IMG/VR virus record: IMGVR_UViG_3300029309_000097
Coordinates: 1 to 40,600 of that record
DNA from: a virus
Direction: 5' to 3' (one strand)
DNA: 40,600 nt
The position numbers and the translations under genes were made by a program. This document shows, one piece after another, positions 1 through 8,132 of this stretch. Under the pieces are notes generated by a model, which was given only the letters and a program-made list of their open reading frames with translations, searched no databases and was not told where the DNA came from. How positions within the stretch are numbered: position 1 is the stretch's first letter; each line of letters begins with the position of its first letter.

Positions 1-87
1 ACTGGATTCTTAGGTGATGTTGATGAGATGCTTACTGTTACCTACGAATTTATATTTAAGTCTTTGTTTTATCTGCGGATTAAATAG
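1..87 (+). CDS. C-terminal end of an unidentified ORF, possibly integrase
   Basis: Frame 1 is open from the first base of the window to a TAG stop at 85-87, giving the last 28 residues of a protein whose start lies outside the window. The peptide ends FYLRIK. I do not recognise a family motif. Its stop codon touches the tRNA-derived candidate attP that starts at base 87. Temperate phages often carry the tyrosine-integrase gene directly beside attP, so an integrase is the natural guess, but the guess rests on position alone. It could also be a chance open frame. Confidence 0.3.
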   Translation, partial: TGFLGDVDEMLTVTYEFIFKSLFYLRIK

Positions 88-144
88 ACTTAAAATCCAG
101 AGACTGTAATGGTCGTGCCGGTTCGAGTCCGGCCACTCGCACCA
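87..144 (+). other. attP: Candidate attP: 3' half of a tRNA-Leu(UAA) gene
   Basis: The stretch reads as a tRNA from the anticodon loop to the CCA end. Loop CTTAAAA holds anticodon TAA (91-93), and TCCAG follows as the 3' anticodon strand. Next come a long class II variable arm of the leucine type, a perfect T arm (GCCGG 117-121, loop TTCGAGT, CCGGC 129-133), the acceptor strand CACTCGC (134-140), discriminator A and an encoded CCA (142-144). The 5' half is missing: the bases before 87 do not pair with TCCAG or CACTCGC. A truncated tRNA keeping only its 3' half is the usual form of a phage attP that restores the host tRNA gene on integration. A tRNA-Leu match has been described for cyanophage P-SSP7. 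The lone fragment is not a functional tRNA gene. Confidence 0.8.
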
Positions 145-200
145 CTCTGAAAGGGTAGCAGTAAGTAACTCAAATTGTTAATTAAAACAAGGAGTTATTT

Positions 201-2594
201 ATGAGCAAGCAGGAAGAAGTCGAGAAGGAAATGCTTGATCGGGGCTATGCTTCAAGGCAAAGAAAAGTCCAGTTAAATATTCAAAAGGGTAGAGAATCAG
301 AGAATGATTATGCCAGAAGCATGATCGCTGCTGGTCTTGCACCTTTTTCTAAATCCATACAGCAATTTATTAATAGGGCTTGGAGGGGGAAACCAGGACC
401 AAAGGCTATTGCTGCTGTTAAGTTGTCAGAATTTCCTGATGTAGATGTCGTAGCCTTTATTGCTTTCAAGGCAATCATTGATGGTGCATCACAGGGTAAT
501 ACAGCTACGCAGATAGCTATTCAAACAGGTCATTTGTTGGAAGATGAAATGCGGTTCAGTGTCTTTGAAGAGGAAGACAAAAGACATTTTACTGCTGTTA
601 AAAAACATATTACCGATACAACTCATCCAAGATATAGACGCAATATGATGATAGGCCACATGAGAAATCAGGGGTTTGTTTTTAAGAACTGGGCTAAGGA
701 AGAGAAGCTACGCATAGGTACGAAACTATTGGATCTATTAATCAATACGTTGGGTATGGTTAAGGTTGTATCTAAAAGAATGGGTAGGACTACACAAAAC
801 TATGTGGAGTTTACGGAAAGTATTAACGAATGGATGAAGAGACAGAGGGTCAATAGGTTTGCAAGCTATCCAATATATATGCCTTGTGTAGAACAACCTA
901 TTGAATGGTTAAGCACTACTGATGGCGGTTTTCATACCAAGAGACTGCAACATATTAAAGCTATTAAGAGCAGGGATCTCTCTTACTTGCAAGAAGTATC
1001 AGAAAAGAAACCAACAGCGTTTTTTCAAGCATTAAATTGTCTACAGAATACCCAATGGGAAGTAAATACAAGTGTTCTTGAAATTGCTCAAAGCTGTTGG
1101 GATAGAAGTATAGAAGTGGGGTGTTTGATAGATGCTGAAACATTAACACTACCACCGAAACCATTTGATATTGATACCAATGAGGATGCAAGACTGAAGT
1201 GGAGAAAGGCAGCTAGTTTGATCCATGATCAAAATGCACACGATAGGATGAGGAGGTTTCAATGTCTGACTCTGCTTGATACAGCCCTTTATTACAAAGA
1301 TGCTCCTTTCTATCATGTATGGCAAGCAGATTTTACAGGTAGGATTTATCCAGTGGCTGCTGTTTTCAATCCACAGGGTAATGATTTATCCAGAGCCTTA
1401 CATAGATTTCATAATGGTGCAGCTATTAAGAATGAGACAGCTAAGAATTGGTTAGGTATAGCAGGTGCTAATAACTGGGGTCTTAGTAAAAGTAGTTATG
1501 AGGAAAGAATTGAATGGGCCAATACTGAAGGCTTTGCTTTGGCTGATCAGGTGGCTACTAATCCAGAAGCAACTGTCAGTATATGGAGCAAGGCAGATGA
1601 ACCATTTCAGTTTGTGGCCTGGTGTCTTGAGTGGTTTGAACTACAACAGCAAGGCTATGGGTATATATCAAAACATCCTGTCCTGTTGGACGGCACTAAT
1701 AATGGGTATCAACACTTTGCTGCCATGACCTGTGATCAAGACCTTGCAGCTAGGGTAAATCTTATTAAGTCTGATGAAGTACAGGATCTATATGATGAAG
1801 TAAGGGCAGAACTACTGACAGAGTTAGCTGATAGTGAAGACCTGTTAGCTGTTGAATGGTTTCATAATAAAGAAGTTATAACAAGAAAGCTGGTTAAAAA
1901 ACCAGTAATGGTTATTCCATATAGTGGTACGTTATTTGGTATTACAAAAGCAATCAGAGAATATTTATATAAACATGATGTAGATCTACCTTGGGAGAAA
2001 GATAGCTTTGAACATAATTATTTTCTAGCCAGAAAAATTGTTCAGACTGTGAAGAAAGTATGTCCAAAGTCATCAATCATTATGAAATATTTAACAGACA
2101 TTGCTAAATGTTATGGTAATGAACATAAAACAATGAAGTGGAATACACCCTCTAAGTTTTATGTTAATCAGAATTATTATTTACAAAATAGTAAACAAAT
2201 AAAGACTAAAATAGGCACTAGCACTGTAAGATTGTCACTTAATGAAGAGACTGACGAGGTGAATAGTAATAAATCTACAAGAAGTTTTGCTGCTAACTTT
2301 GTTCATAGTCTTGACGCTGCTAATGTACATTTAGCACTCGAGAAAAGTCATCAGAGGGGATTAAAAAACTTCACGACTATTCATGATTGTTTTGGATCTA
2401 CTGCTGCTGATATAGAAGAATTTATTTCCTGTGTAAAACAATCCTTTGTCGAAATGTACACGTCCAATGTATTAGATGATCTATACGGTCAGTCTGTTAT
2501 CCAGTTGGACAAACCACAAAAACTACCGACACCACCAGATTTAGGAGACTTTAATGTCTGTGAAGTGTTAGACGCACTATATGTGTTCAGTTAG
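201..2594 (+). CDS. Single-subunit T7-like RNA polymerase (left copy)
   Basis: DNA-directed RNA polymerase of the T7 gp1 family, 797 residues against 883 in T7. It transcribes the middle and late phage genes from phage-specific promoters. Catalytic landmarks are all present. The DFTGRIYP segment matches the T7 DFRGRVY segment. Motif A has Asp497 in DGTNNGYQHF (T7 Asp537). Motif B has Arg562, Lys566 and Tyr574 with the T7 spacing of Arg627, Lys631 and Tyr639. Motif C has His728-Asp729 in IHDCFG (T7 His811-Asp812). The start has an AGGAG ribosome-binding site at 191-195. This copy sits directly behind the candidate attP, while the copy at 38053 follows the early operon. The two differ at about 25 residues, all within the first 316, and are identical afterwards. 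Confidence 0.97.
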   Translation: MSKQEEVEKEMLDRGYASRQRKVQLNIQKGRESENDYARSMIAAGLAPFSKSIQQFINRAWRGKPGPKAIAAVKLSEFPDVDVVAFIAFKAIIDGASQGNTATQIAIQTGHLLEDEMRFSVFEEEDKRHFTAVKKHITDTTHPRYRRNMMIGHMRNQGFVFKNWAKEEKLRIGTKLLDLLINTLGMVKVVSKRMGRTTQNYVEFTESINEWMKRQRVNRFASYPIYMPCVEQPIEWLSTTDGGFHTKRLQHIKAIKSRDLSYLQEVSEKKPTAFFQALNCLQNTQWEVNTSVLEIAQSCWDRSIEVGCLIDAETLTLPPKPFDIDTNEDARLKWRKAASLIHDQNAHDRMRRFQCLTLLDTALYYKDAPFYHVWQADFTGRIYPVAAVFNPQGNDLSRALHRFHNGAAIKNETAKNWLGIAGANNWGLSKSSYEERIEWANTEGFALADQVATNPEATVSIWSKADEPFQFVAWCLEWFELQQQGYGYISKHPVLLDGTNNGYQHFAAMTCDQDLAARVNLIKSDEVQDLYDEVRAELLTELADSEDLLAVEWFHNKEVITRKLVKKPVMVIPYSGTLFGITKAIREYLYKHDVDLPWEKDSFEHNYFLARKIVQTVKKVCPKSSIIMKYLTDIAKCYGNEHKTMKWNTPSKFYVNQNYYLQNSKQIKTKIGTSTVRLSLNEETDEVNSNKSTRSFAANFVHSLDAANVHLALEKSHQRGLKNFTTIHDCFGSTAADIEEFISCVKQSFVEMYTSNVLDDLYGQSVIQLDKPQKLPTPPDLGDFNVCEVLDALYVFS

Positions 2595-2748
2595 AAATAA
2601 AGGATGACAGGTGAAAAATGTACGATAATATCAAATTTACGTCCAACAAGGACGAATATAAAAGAAACTACAACAGAAATTTCCAAATGATTAAATCAGA
2701 AATTCTTAACATCACATCACCCGTATGTCTTTTTCAATTTGCTTGGTT
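1185..2748 (+). repeat. Identical overlap block, copy 1 (same as 39037-40600)
   Basis: From base 1185, just after a G/A difference at 1184 versus 39036, the sequence matches 39037-40600 at a constant offset of 37,852 up to the end of the window. No mismatch was found in the stretches I compared by eye. It covers the C-terminal two thirds of the RNA polymerase and the start of the ssDNA-binding gene. It most likely marks where a circular or terminally redundant genome closes on itself. Confidence 0.9.
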
Positions 2749-3310
2749 AGTTGAACCCGATACCAAGTTTGATGCTTCTGGTATATGGCAAGTTGAATGT
2801 CTTATAGATCCAGAAAAGTCACAGGACATTGAGGAACAACTTAATGGTTTGTTAGACAGATGGAAGTCACAACTTAAGATTGCTAACCCTAACAAAAAGT
2901 ACAAGCTTGCACCTTTGCCTTTTGGTTTTGAAGAGATAGATGGCAAGCCATACTTTAGAGTAAAGACCAAGATGAAAGGTGGTGGTATCAGGGCAGATGG
3001 TACGCAATGGAAACAAAGACCACCTGTTTTATTTAATGCTGATGGTTCTCCTATGTCAGAGGATCAGAAGGAGAAGGTAAACAAGTGTGGTCCAGGTACA
3101 ACTGGACAAGTCAATATGCGTTGCAGTGGTTGGGAAAATCCTAGCTTTGGTGTTGGTATTAAGATTCAACCAGAAGCTGTAATCATTCATAACCATGTCG
3201 AATACAATAAAACAGCACAAGGCTATGGCTTTGAAACAGAAGAAGCAACCCAAGAAGAAACTACCAAAGTCCAAGGCTTTGAAACAGTTGCAGCAGGGGA
3301 CGAATTTTAG
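2618..3310 (+). CDS. Single-stranded DNA-binding protein, T7 gp2.5-like
   Basis: 230 residues, T7 gp2.5 being 232. It is placed between RNA polymerase and endonuclease I, where gp2.5 lies in T7. The body fits an OB-fold SSB (ITSPVCLFQFAWL near residues 32-44, a basic GGGIRADGTQWK stretch in the middle). The tail is acidic and ends GDEF, the acidic C terminus with terminal Phe by which gp2.5 contacts helicase and polymerase. It should coat ssDNA during replication and recombination. The first ATG has AGGTG upstream. A later ATG at 2687 is possible because the N-terminal 23 residues are low in family-like features. The 3' end overlaps the endonuclease gene. Confidence 0.88.
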   Translation: MYDNIKFTSNKDEYKRNYNRNFQMIKSEILNITSPVCLFQFAWLVEPDTKFDASGIWQVECLIDPEKSQDIEEQLNGLLDRWKSQLKIANPNKKYKLAPLPFGFEEIDGKPYFRVKTKMKGGGIRADGTQWKQRPPVLFNADGSPMSEDQKEKVNKCGPGTTGQVNMRCSGWENPSFGVGIKIQPEAVIIHNHVEYNKTAQGYGFETEEATQEETTKVQGFETVAAGDEF

Positions 3311-3689
3311 AAGTAAGTTTGAAGCTGGTATTGCAGCAACATTACAAGCAGACAAAGTTCAATTCTCTTATGAAACACTCGATATTGACTACCAAATCAG
3401 TTGCACTTATAAGCCTGATTTCATCCTTGACAACGGCATCTGTATTGAAACTAAGGGCTTCTTCTCAAAAGAGGACCGCAGAAAACATATTGCGATTAAG
3501 ACGCAAAGACCCGACTTAGATATACGATTCTGTTTTCAGAATAGTAAAACAAAATTGAGTCGTGGCAAAAGAAGTATAACCTATGGTGCTTGGGCTACCA
3601 AGCATGGGTTTCTCTGGAGTCATGGCTCTATTCCCAGAGACTGGTATGAAGAACAAGAGCAATTATGTAAGGAAGACAAGCTGCCCTGA
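3195..3689 (+). CDS. Endonuclease I / Holliday-junction resolvase, T7 gp3-like
   Basis: T7 endonuclease I family, which cleaves branched DNA and host DNA. The four active-site residues are present: Glu43 in RSKFEAG, Asp74 in YKPDFIL, and Glu84 and Lys86 in IETKGFF. The Asp-Glu-Lys spacing equals T7 Asp55-Glu65-Lys67. The C-terminal half retains DIRFCFQNSKTKL and a YGAWATKHG stretch also typical of the family. Length is 164 residues from the first ATG, or 154 from ATG 3225; T7 gp3 has 149. The start is uncertain because the N terminus is a Lys-rich extension encoded within the end of the SSB gene (overlap 86-116 bases). It follows SSB and overlaps the primase-helicase gene, as in a compact replication operon. 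Confidence 0.92.
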   Translation: MSNTIKQHKAMALKQKKQPKKKLPKSKALKQLQQGTNFRSKFEAGIAATLQADKVQFSYETLDIDYQISCTYKPDFILDNGICIETKGFFSKEDRRKHIAIKTQRPDLDIRFCFQNSKTKLSRGKRSITYGAWATKHGFLWSHGSIPRDWYEEQEQLCKEDKLP

Positions 3690-5247
3690 GTGTGGCAGTA
3701 AGGATAATATGGCTATTTATGATGACGGACATGGTTTCTGTTTCGGCTGTAGCTATACCTATCACCCACCAAAAGAAAGACCTAGAAAAAGTTTTATTAA
3801 GACTGTGAAGAAACCATTACTGAAATTTGTTACACCAAAAGCATTACCAAAACGTGGCATAACACAGGAGACATGTGAACTATTTAATTATGGGATTACA
3901 GAACATAATGGAGTACCTGTGCAAGTGGCAACCTATGAAGATAATTTAGGAAGACCATCTGCACAACATATACGCTATCAAAATAAAAGATTTATATGGT
4001 TGGGTGATGTCAGCAACCTACAGCTATGGGGTCAGAAGCTATGGAGACAGCATACTACAGGTAAGATGTTTGTCACTATCACTGAAGGTGAGATAGATTG
4101 CATGTCTGTTTCACAGGCTCAGGGTAACAAGTTTCCTGTGGTTAGTTTGCCTTCTGGTTCACAGTCAGCTAATAAATATATAGCAGCAAATTTAAAATGG
4201 TTATCTCAATTTGTACGCATAGTTCTGTGCTTCGATAGTGACGAGCCTGGTATGGTTGCTGCCGAAAAAGCAATTAAAATCTTACCTCCTGGCAAGGCAG
4301 CTATATGTAGATTACCAAGAAAGGATGCTAATGAAATGCTCCTCAATGGAGAAGGGGAAGAACTTAGAGATCTCTTATTCAGGGCAACACCTGTTAGACC
4401 AGATGGAATACTTAATGCCAGTAACCTCTGGCAGGAACTGACAAAGAAAGGTACCAACAGTATCTGTCCTTTTCCATTTCCACAACTTGATACCTTTACC
4501 AAAGGTTTTCATAAACAACAGATGGTATGTATAGCTGCTGGTAGTGGCACTGGTAAATCAACTATATGTAGAGAACTGGCTCATCACTTTATTAAGAATG
4601 ATCTGACTGTTGGATATATAGCTTTGGAGGAATCAGTACAGAGAACTATGCAAGGTATTCTTGGTGTTGAGGTAAACAAACCATTGCATCTTGAAGATAA
4701 TATTGAACATGAAAGCTTGAAGCAGTCGTTTGATAAGTTGTTCGGTACAGGAAAACTATTCTTATATGATCACTTTGGTTCTATTGATCCCGATAGATTA
4801 GTTGAACAGATACAGTATCTTGCCACAGCAGAGGGTGTAGATGTTGTTATCTTGGATCATCTAACAATAGTTGTGTCAGGAATCTCTGACTTAGATGAAA
4901 GAAGAGCCTTGGATGTGGTCTGTACCAAGCTCAGGCAGGTGGTTGAATCCACTGGTATAGGTTTAATCATTGTCTCCCATTTGCGTAGACCAGAAGGTAA
5001 AGGGCATGAGGAAGGTAATAAGGTAAGTCTTAATCATCTGCGGTCTTCTCATTCAATCGCACAGCTATCAGATCTTGTGGTTGCATGTGAAAGAAACCAG
5101 CAGGGGGATGTAGCTGAAAGGGCTGAACTACAGTTACGTGTATTGAAGAATAGACATACAGGAATGACAGGAGCAATAGACAAATTATTGTATGACGATA
5201 AAACAGGAAGGTTGGTTCTTCCTTTGGACACCTACTTCGGAGACTGA
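3646..5247 (+). CDS. Primase-helicase, T7 gp4-like
   Basis: Bifunctional primase and replicative DnaB-type helicase. Numbering from ATG 3646, a four-Cys zinc-binding site (Cys13, 16, 32, 35) lies at the N terminus and matches the template-reading domain of gp4A. A TOPRIM domain follows (EGEIDCMS, then CFDSDEPG). The helicase has the Walker A loop GSGTGKST (299-306) and the Walker B-type ILDHLTIVV. Length is 533 residues; T7 gp4A has 566. An upstream in-frame ATG at 3583 would add 21 residues inside the endonuclease gene and looks less likely. The stop codon overlaps the start of the exonuclease gene by one base. T7 has its DNA polymerase gene between these two; here there is none, so this helicase must work with a polymerase encoded elsewhere, presumably the host's. 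Confidence 0.95.
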   Translation: MKNKSNYVRKTSCPECGSKDNMAIYDDGHGFCFGCSYTYHPPKERPRKSFIKTVKKPLLKFVTPKALPKRGITQETCELFNYGITEHNGVPVQVATYEDNLGRPSAQHIRYQNKRFIWLGDVSNLQLWGQKLWRQHTTGKMFVTITEGEIDCMSVSQAQGNKFPVVSLPSGSQSANKYIAANLKWLSQFVRIVLCFDSDEPGMVAAEKAIKILPPGKAAICRLPRKDANEMLLNGEGEELRDLLFRATPVRPDGILNASNLWQELTKKGTNSICPFPFPQLDTFTKGFHKQQMVCIAAGSGTGKSTICRELAHHFIKNDLTVGYIALEESVQRTMQGILGVEVNKPLHLEDNIEHESLKQSFDKLFGTGKLFLYDHFGSIDPDRLVEQIQYLATAEGVDVVILDHLTIVVSGISDLDERRALDVVCTKLRQVVESTGIGLIIVSHLRRPEGKGHEEGNKVSLNHLRSSHSIAQLSDLVVACERNQQGDVAERAELQLRVLKNRHTGMTGAIDKLLYDDKTGRLVLPLDTYFGD

Positions 5248-5978
5248 TGACTTTACTGATTGATGCTGATTGGCTGATCTATTCTTCGTGCTGTGCTTGT
5301 GAACAGGACATTAAATGGGATGACAACTTACATACATTGCATGCTGATGAAAGAGATGTACATGAAATGGTAGATGGCAGAATATCTCATTATCAAAATA
5401 TTGCTGAAGGTGATAAAGATGTTGTCATGTGTTACACAGAATATCCAACATTCAGACATACGATTTACCCAGAATATAAAGCCAATAGAAAACATAAAAG
5501 AAAACCATTAGGGCTAGGAAAGATTATCGAACAGACTAAGGAACGGTATCAATCTGAAAGCTACTCAGGGTTAGAGGGTGATGATGTTATGGCTGTGCTT
5601 GCCACCAGTAAGAAATATCCTGATCCTATTATTGTGTCAGTTGATAAGGACATGAGATCTGTACCCTGCACACTACTAGCAGGTGATGACATGGAACTTA
5701 TAACCAGACGTAAGGCTGATAGACATTGGATGATACAGGCTCTTACAGGTGACTCTACTGATAACTACTTCGGTATAGATAAAGTAGGACCAGTAACAGC
5801 AGAAAAGATACTTGGTGAAGCTAAGACACTTGAACAGATGTGGGAGAAGGTAGTGGCTGCGTATGAGAAAAAGAAATATAACTTCGCTGATGCTGTTCTT
5901 AATGCACAACTGGCAAGGATATTGAGAGATGGTGACTTTGATTTTCAGACAGGTGAAGTATCTTTGTGGACTCCATAA
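5247..5978 (+). CDS. 5'-3' exonuclease, T7 gp6-like (FEN/PIN fold)
   Basis: 243 residues; T7 gp6 has 300. Flap-endonuclease family signatures are in order: an N-terminal LLIDADWL with the first metal-binding Asp, YPEYKANR, GLEGDDVMA with the acidic pair, SVDKDM, and LTGDSTDNYFGIDKVGP, the helix-three-turn-helix DNA-binding element. The enzyme should remove RNA primers and degrade host DNA to nucleotides. Its ATG overlaps the stop of the primase-helicase gene by one base, so translation is probably coupled. It is the last gene before a strong terminator and appears to close the replication operon. Confidence 0.93.
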   Translation: MTLLIDADWLIYSSCCACEQDIKWDDNLHTLHADERDVHEMVDGRISHYQNIAEGDKDVVMCYTEYPTFRHTIYPEYKANRKHKRKPLGLGKIIEQTKERYQSESYSGLEGDDVMAVLATSKKYPDPIIVSVDKDMRSVPCTLLAGDDMELITRRKADRHWMIQALTGDSTDNYFGIDKVGPVTAEKILGEAKTLEQMWEKVVAAYEKKKYNFADAVLNAQLARILRDGDFDFQTGEVSLWTP

Positions 5979-5980
5979 AA

Positions 5981-6016
5981 AAAACACCTGCCTACCGACT
6001 GTAAGGCAAGTGTTTT
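5981..6016 (+). terminator. Rho-independent terminator after the exonuclease gene
   Basis: Inverted repeat AAAACAC-c-TGCCT with AGGCA-a-GTGTTTT, one mismatch, loop of about ten bases. The A-rich left arm and T-rich right arm let it work on both strands. It lies three bases behind the exonuclease stop and separates the replication block from the structural block. Confidence 0.85.
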
Positions 6017-6046
6017 ATCCGTGTTGCTTGTATAAGCCTATTCACC

Positions 6047-6075
6047 TTATCACATAAATTTAAAGCTGCTATACT
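6047..6075 (+). promoter_or_regulatory. Candidate sigma70-type promoter
   Basis: TTATCA (6047-6052, 4/6 to consensus) and TATACT (6070-6075, 5/6) are separated by 17 bases in the gap between the terminator and the structural genes. It directly abuts the phage-type motif at 6076, so one of the two may be coincidence. AT-rich DNA produces such matches often. Confidence 0.4.
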
Positions 6076-6090
6076 TTATTATCAAAAGTG
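6076..6090 (+). promoter_or_regulatory. Candidate phage RNA polymerase promoter, site A
   Basis: TTATTATCAAAAGTG matches sites at 10057 and 36864 under the consensus TTAWTATCNNWAGYG. It lies 30 bases before the first gene of the structural block and behind a terminator, where a T7-type class III promoter is expected. The assignment to the phage polymerase is inference. Confidence 0.55.
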
Positions 6091-6119
6091 AACTACAATA
6101 CCTATAAATCTTATTAATC

Positions 6120-6323
6120 ATGTCATCTGAAAAGCTTCCAGTGATTACAGATGAATTGATCTTTGCCTTAGATCAAATCTTTCCTAACCGTCATCCTGAC
6201 TTGTCTTTATCTGATAGAGAGATATGGTACAAAGCAGGGCAACGGTATGTTGTTGATTACCTGATTGAACAACAGGCAAGACAAAAAGAAACCATGCTTA
6301 CTGAATCAGTACTGGAGAATTAG
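6120..6323 (+). CDS. Small conserved-looking protein upstream of the portal
   Basis: 67 residues, no signal peptide or membrane segment. The body has an amphipathic, helical look (LIFALDQIFPNRHPDLSLSD, then REIWYKAGQRYVVDYL). Similar short proteins occur upstream of the portal gene in marine T7-like phages, to my recollection, without assigned function. It is the first gene after the 5981 terminator and promoter region. It is followed two bases later by the next small gene, so it heads the structural operon. Confidence 0.75.
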   Translation: MSSEKLPVITDELIFALDQIFPNRHPDLSLSDREIWYKAGQRYVVDYLIEQQARQKETMLTESVLEN

Positions 6324-6325
6324 TT

Positions 6326-6541
6326 ATGTGCATCTTTAGTCCACCTTCCCCACCACCTTTACCAAAGCCAAGGCCAACTGCACCTATGCCAGAGAAGACA
6401 GCTAAAGCTCCAGTTGTTGGCAGCAGAAGAAAAACTTCAACAAAGACTGGTCGTGGTAGAACAGCTTTCAGAAGACTTGGTACAAGTTCTTTACGCATAC
6501 CTCTTAACAGGAATATGAGTAACAGCGATTTAAATTACTAA
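6326..6541 (+). CDS. Pro-rich basic small protein with SLRIPLN motif
   Basis: 71 residues. The N terminus is Pro-rich (PPSPPPLPKPRP), the middle is basic and Thr/Arg-rich, and the end carries SSLRIPLNRNM. The SL(K/R)I core recurs at the C termini of three other small head-region proteins in this window (genes ending 9736, 11381 and 11464). The gene lies one base before the portal gene. Position and charge suggest a connector- or head-associated role, which I infer and cannot show. Confidence 0.75.
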   Translation: MCIFSPPSPPPLPKPRPTAPMPEKTAKAPVVGSRRKTSTKTGRGRTAFRRLGTSSLRIPLNRNMSNSDLNY

Positions 6542-6542
6542 T

Positions 6543-8132
6543 ATGGAATACTCTGCACAAGGTAATACAGCAGCAGGTAGATATGAATCACTTGTTGGTG
6601 ACAGGTCTACTTTTGATAGAGAAGCAAAGGAATCTTCTAAATTAACAATACCTAGTCTTATACCAGAAAGTGCTACTGGTACAAAAGCAAGAATTAAAAC
6701 TCCCTTTCAAGCTGTAGGTGCAAGAGGTGTTAACAGTTTAAGTAATAAATTCCTGATGACTTTACTACCACCAGGAACACCATTCTTTAAACTTACAATA
6801 GATAGTTTGGAACTCTTAAAAGAAGGACAGGAAGGATTAGAAAGTGAAATAGATAAAGGACTACGCACTGTAGAAAATGCTTTGATGAATGAGATTGAGG
6901 TATCAAATGACAGAGTTGCTATGTTTGAAGCACTTAAACATTTAGTTGTCTCAGGTAATGTGCTTTTATATTTAACTGATAAAGGGTTAAAGGTATATCC
7001 ACTGTCTAAGTTTGTATGTAAAAGAGATGAGGTCGGTAATGTATTAGAGATACTTACAAAAGAAACAGTACATCCACAAGCCTTACCATCAGATTTCTTA
7101 GAACAGATAAAGAAGAAAGAAAATTATGATGATGACATGATGCAGAATGATCTTGATATTTATACACATGTCAAGAGAATGAATGATGACTTCATGTGGT
7201 ATCAGGAATGTAGAGGAGAAAAGATACCTGGAACTGATGGCAGATCAAAGGTAGATGTATCACCTTGGATATTACTAAGATTTATTCGTATAGATGGTGA
7301 AGACTACGGTAGAGGTTATGTAGAAGAATATCGTGGTGATCTCATTACATTGGAATCTTTAATGCAGGCAATAATAGAAGGTGCTGCTGCCAGTGCAAAA
7401 GTTTTATTTCTTGTAAATCCTAATGGTGTTACTCGTGCAAGCACATTAGCAAAAGCTCCCAATGGTGCAATCAGAGAAGGATCTGCTACTGATATATCTG
7501 TTATGCAGGTAGGTAAGGGTGGTGATTTTAATGTTTCATTCTCTGCTATACAACGAATTGAATCAAGGTTAGAATATGCTTTCCTTATGGCTAGATCTGT
7601 TCAGAGAGATGCCGAAAGAGTAACAGCAGCAGAAGTAACTCTTATGGCACAGGAACTGGAGAATAGCTTAGGTGGCATATATTCAATACTCACTCAAGAA
7701 TTTCAATTACCTTATCTAAAACGTAGGATGCACATGCTTGTTAGATCAGGTAAAGTTCCAAAACTTCCAGATAAAATTGTAAGACCTAAGATCGTTACAG
7801 GTTTACAAGGTCTTGGTAGAGGTAATGATAGGAATAAACTGATTGAATTTATTGGTACTGTCTCACAGGCATTAGGTCCAGATGTAATGAGACAATATGT
7901 AAATGTAGATGAAGCAGTAAAACGTCTTGCCACAAGCATAGGAATTGATACTGCTAATCTTGTTAAGTCACAGGAGCAGATACAAGCTGAAGCACAGGCT
8001 GCTCAACAGCAGCAGCTTATACAAAGCCTTGGACCTGCTGCTCTTGGATCACCATTACTTGATCCTAAAAATAATGCACAGGCACAACAACTAACGGAGG
8101 AATCCAATGCCAACCAAGAAACCACAAACTGA
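6543..8132 (+). CDS. Portal (head-tail connector) protein, T7 gp8-like
   Basis: 529 residues; T7 gp8 has 536. It forms the dodecameric ring at the capsid vertex through which DNA is packaged and ejected. Family features include the N-terminal region around GARGVNSLSNKFLMTLLPPGTPFF, the central VKRMNDDF...WILLRFIRIDGEDYGRGYVEEYRGDL stretch, and MARSVQRDAERVTAAEV near residue 350, which is typical of T7-like portals. The C terminus is Gln/Ala-rich. It is followed by scaffold and capsid as in T7. Its 3' end contains the GGAGG ribosome-binding site of the next small gene. Confidence 0.95.
   Translation: MEYSAQGNTAAGRYESLVGDRSTFDREAKESSKLTIPSLIPESATGTKARIKTPFQAVGARGVNSLSNKFLMTLLPPGTPFFKLTIDSLELLKEGQEGLESEIDKGLRTVENALMNEIEVSNDRVAMFEALKHLVVSGNVLLYLTDKGLKVYPLSKFVCKRDEVGNVLEILTKETVHPQALPSDFLEQIKKKENYDDDMMQNDLDIYTHVKRMNDDFMWYQECRGEKIPGTDGRSKVDVSPWILLRFIRIDGEDYGRGYVEEYRGDLITLESLMQAIIEGAAASAKVLFLVNPNGVTRASTLAKAPNGAIREGSATDISVMQVGKGGDFNVSFSAIQRIESRLEYAFLMARSVQRDAERVTAAEVTLMAQELENSLGGIYSILTQEFQLPYLKRRMHMLVRSGKVPKLPDKIVRPKIVTGLQGLGRGNDRNKLIEFIGTVSQALGPDVMRQYVNVDEAVKRLATSIGIDTANLVKSQEQIQAEAQAAQQQQLIQSLGPAALGSPLLDPKNNAQAQQLTEESNANQETTN

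Noticed and set aside
1-144. A complete tRNA-Leu gene, possibly with a group I intron as in cyanobacterial tRNA-Leu(UAA)
   Set aside because: Only the 3' half from the anticodon loop is present. The 86 bases before it contain no D arm or acceptor strand GCGAGTG and no intron core, and they form an open reading frame. An attP fragment explains it better.
1465-1728. 87-residue + strand ORF inside the RNA polymerase gene, repeated at 39317
   Set aside because: It is in another frame over the catalytic domain and is duplicated only because the polymerase gene is. No ribosome-binding site or family features.
3056-3355. Minus-strand ORF of 99 residues over the SSB and endonuclease genes
   Set aside because: Cys/Phe-rich translation antisense to two well-supported genes with catalytic motifs; a shadow.
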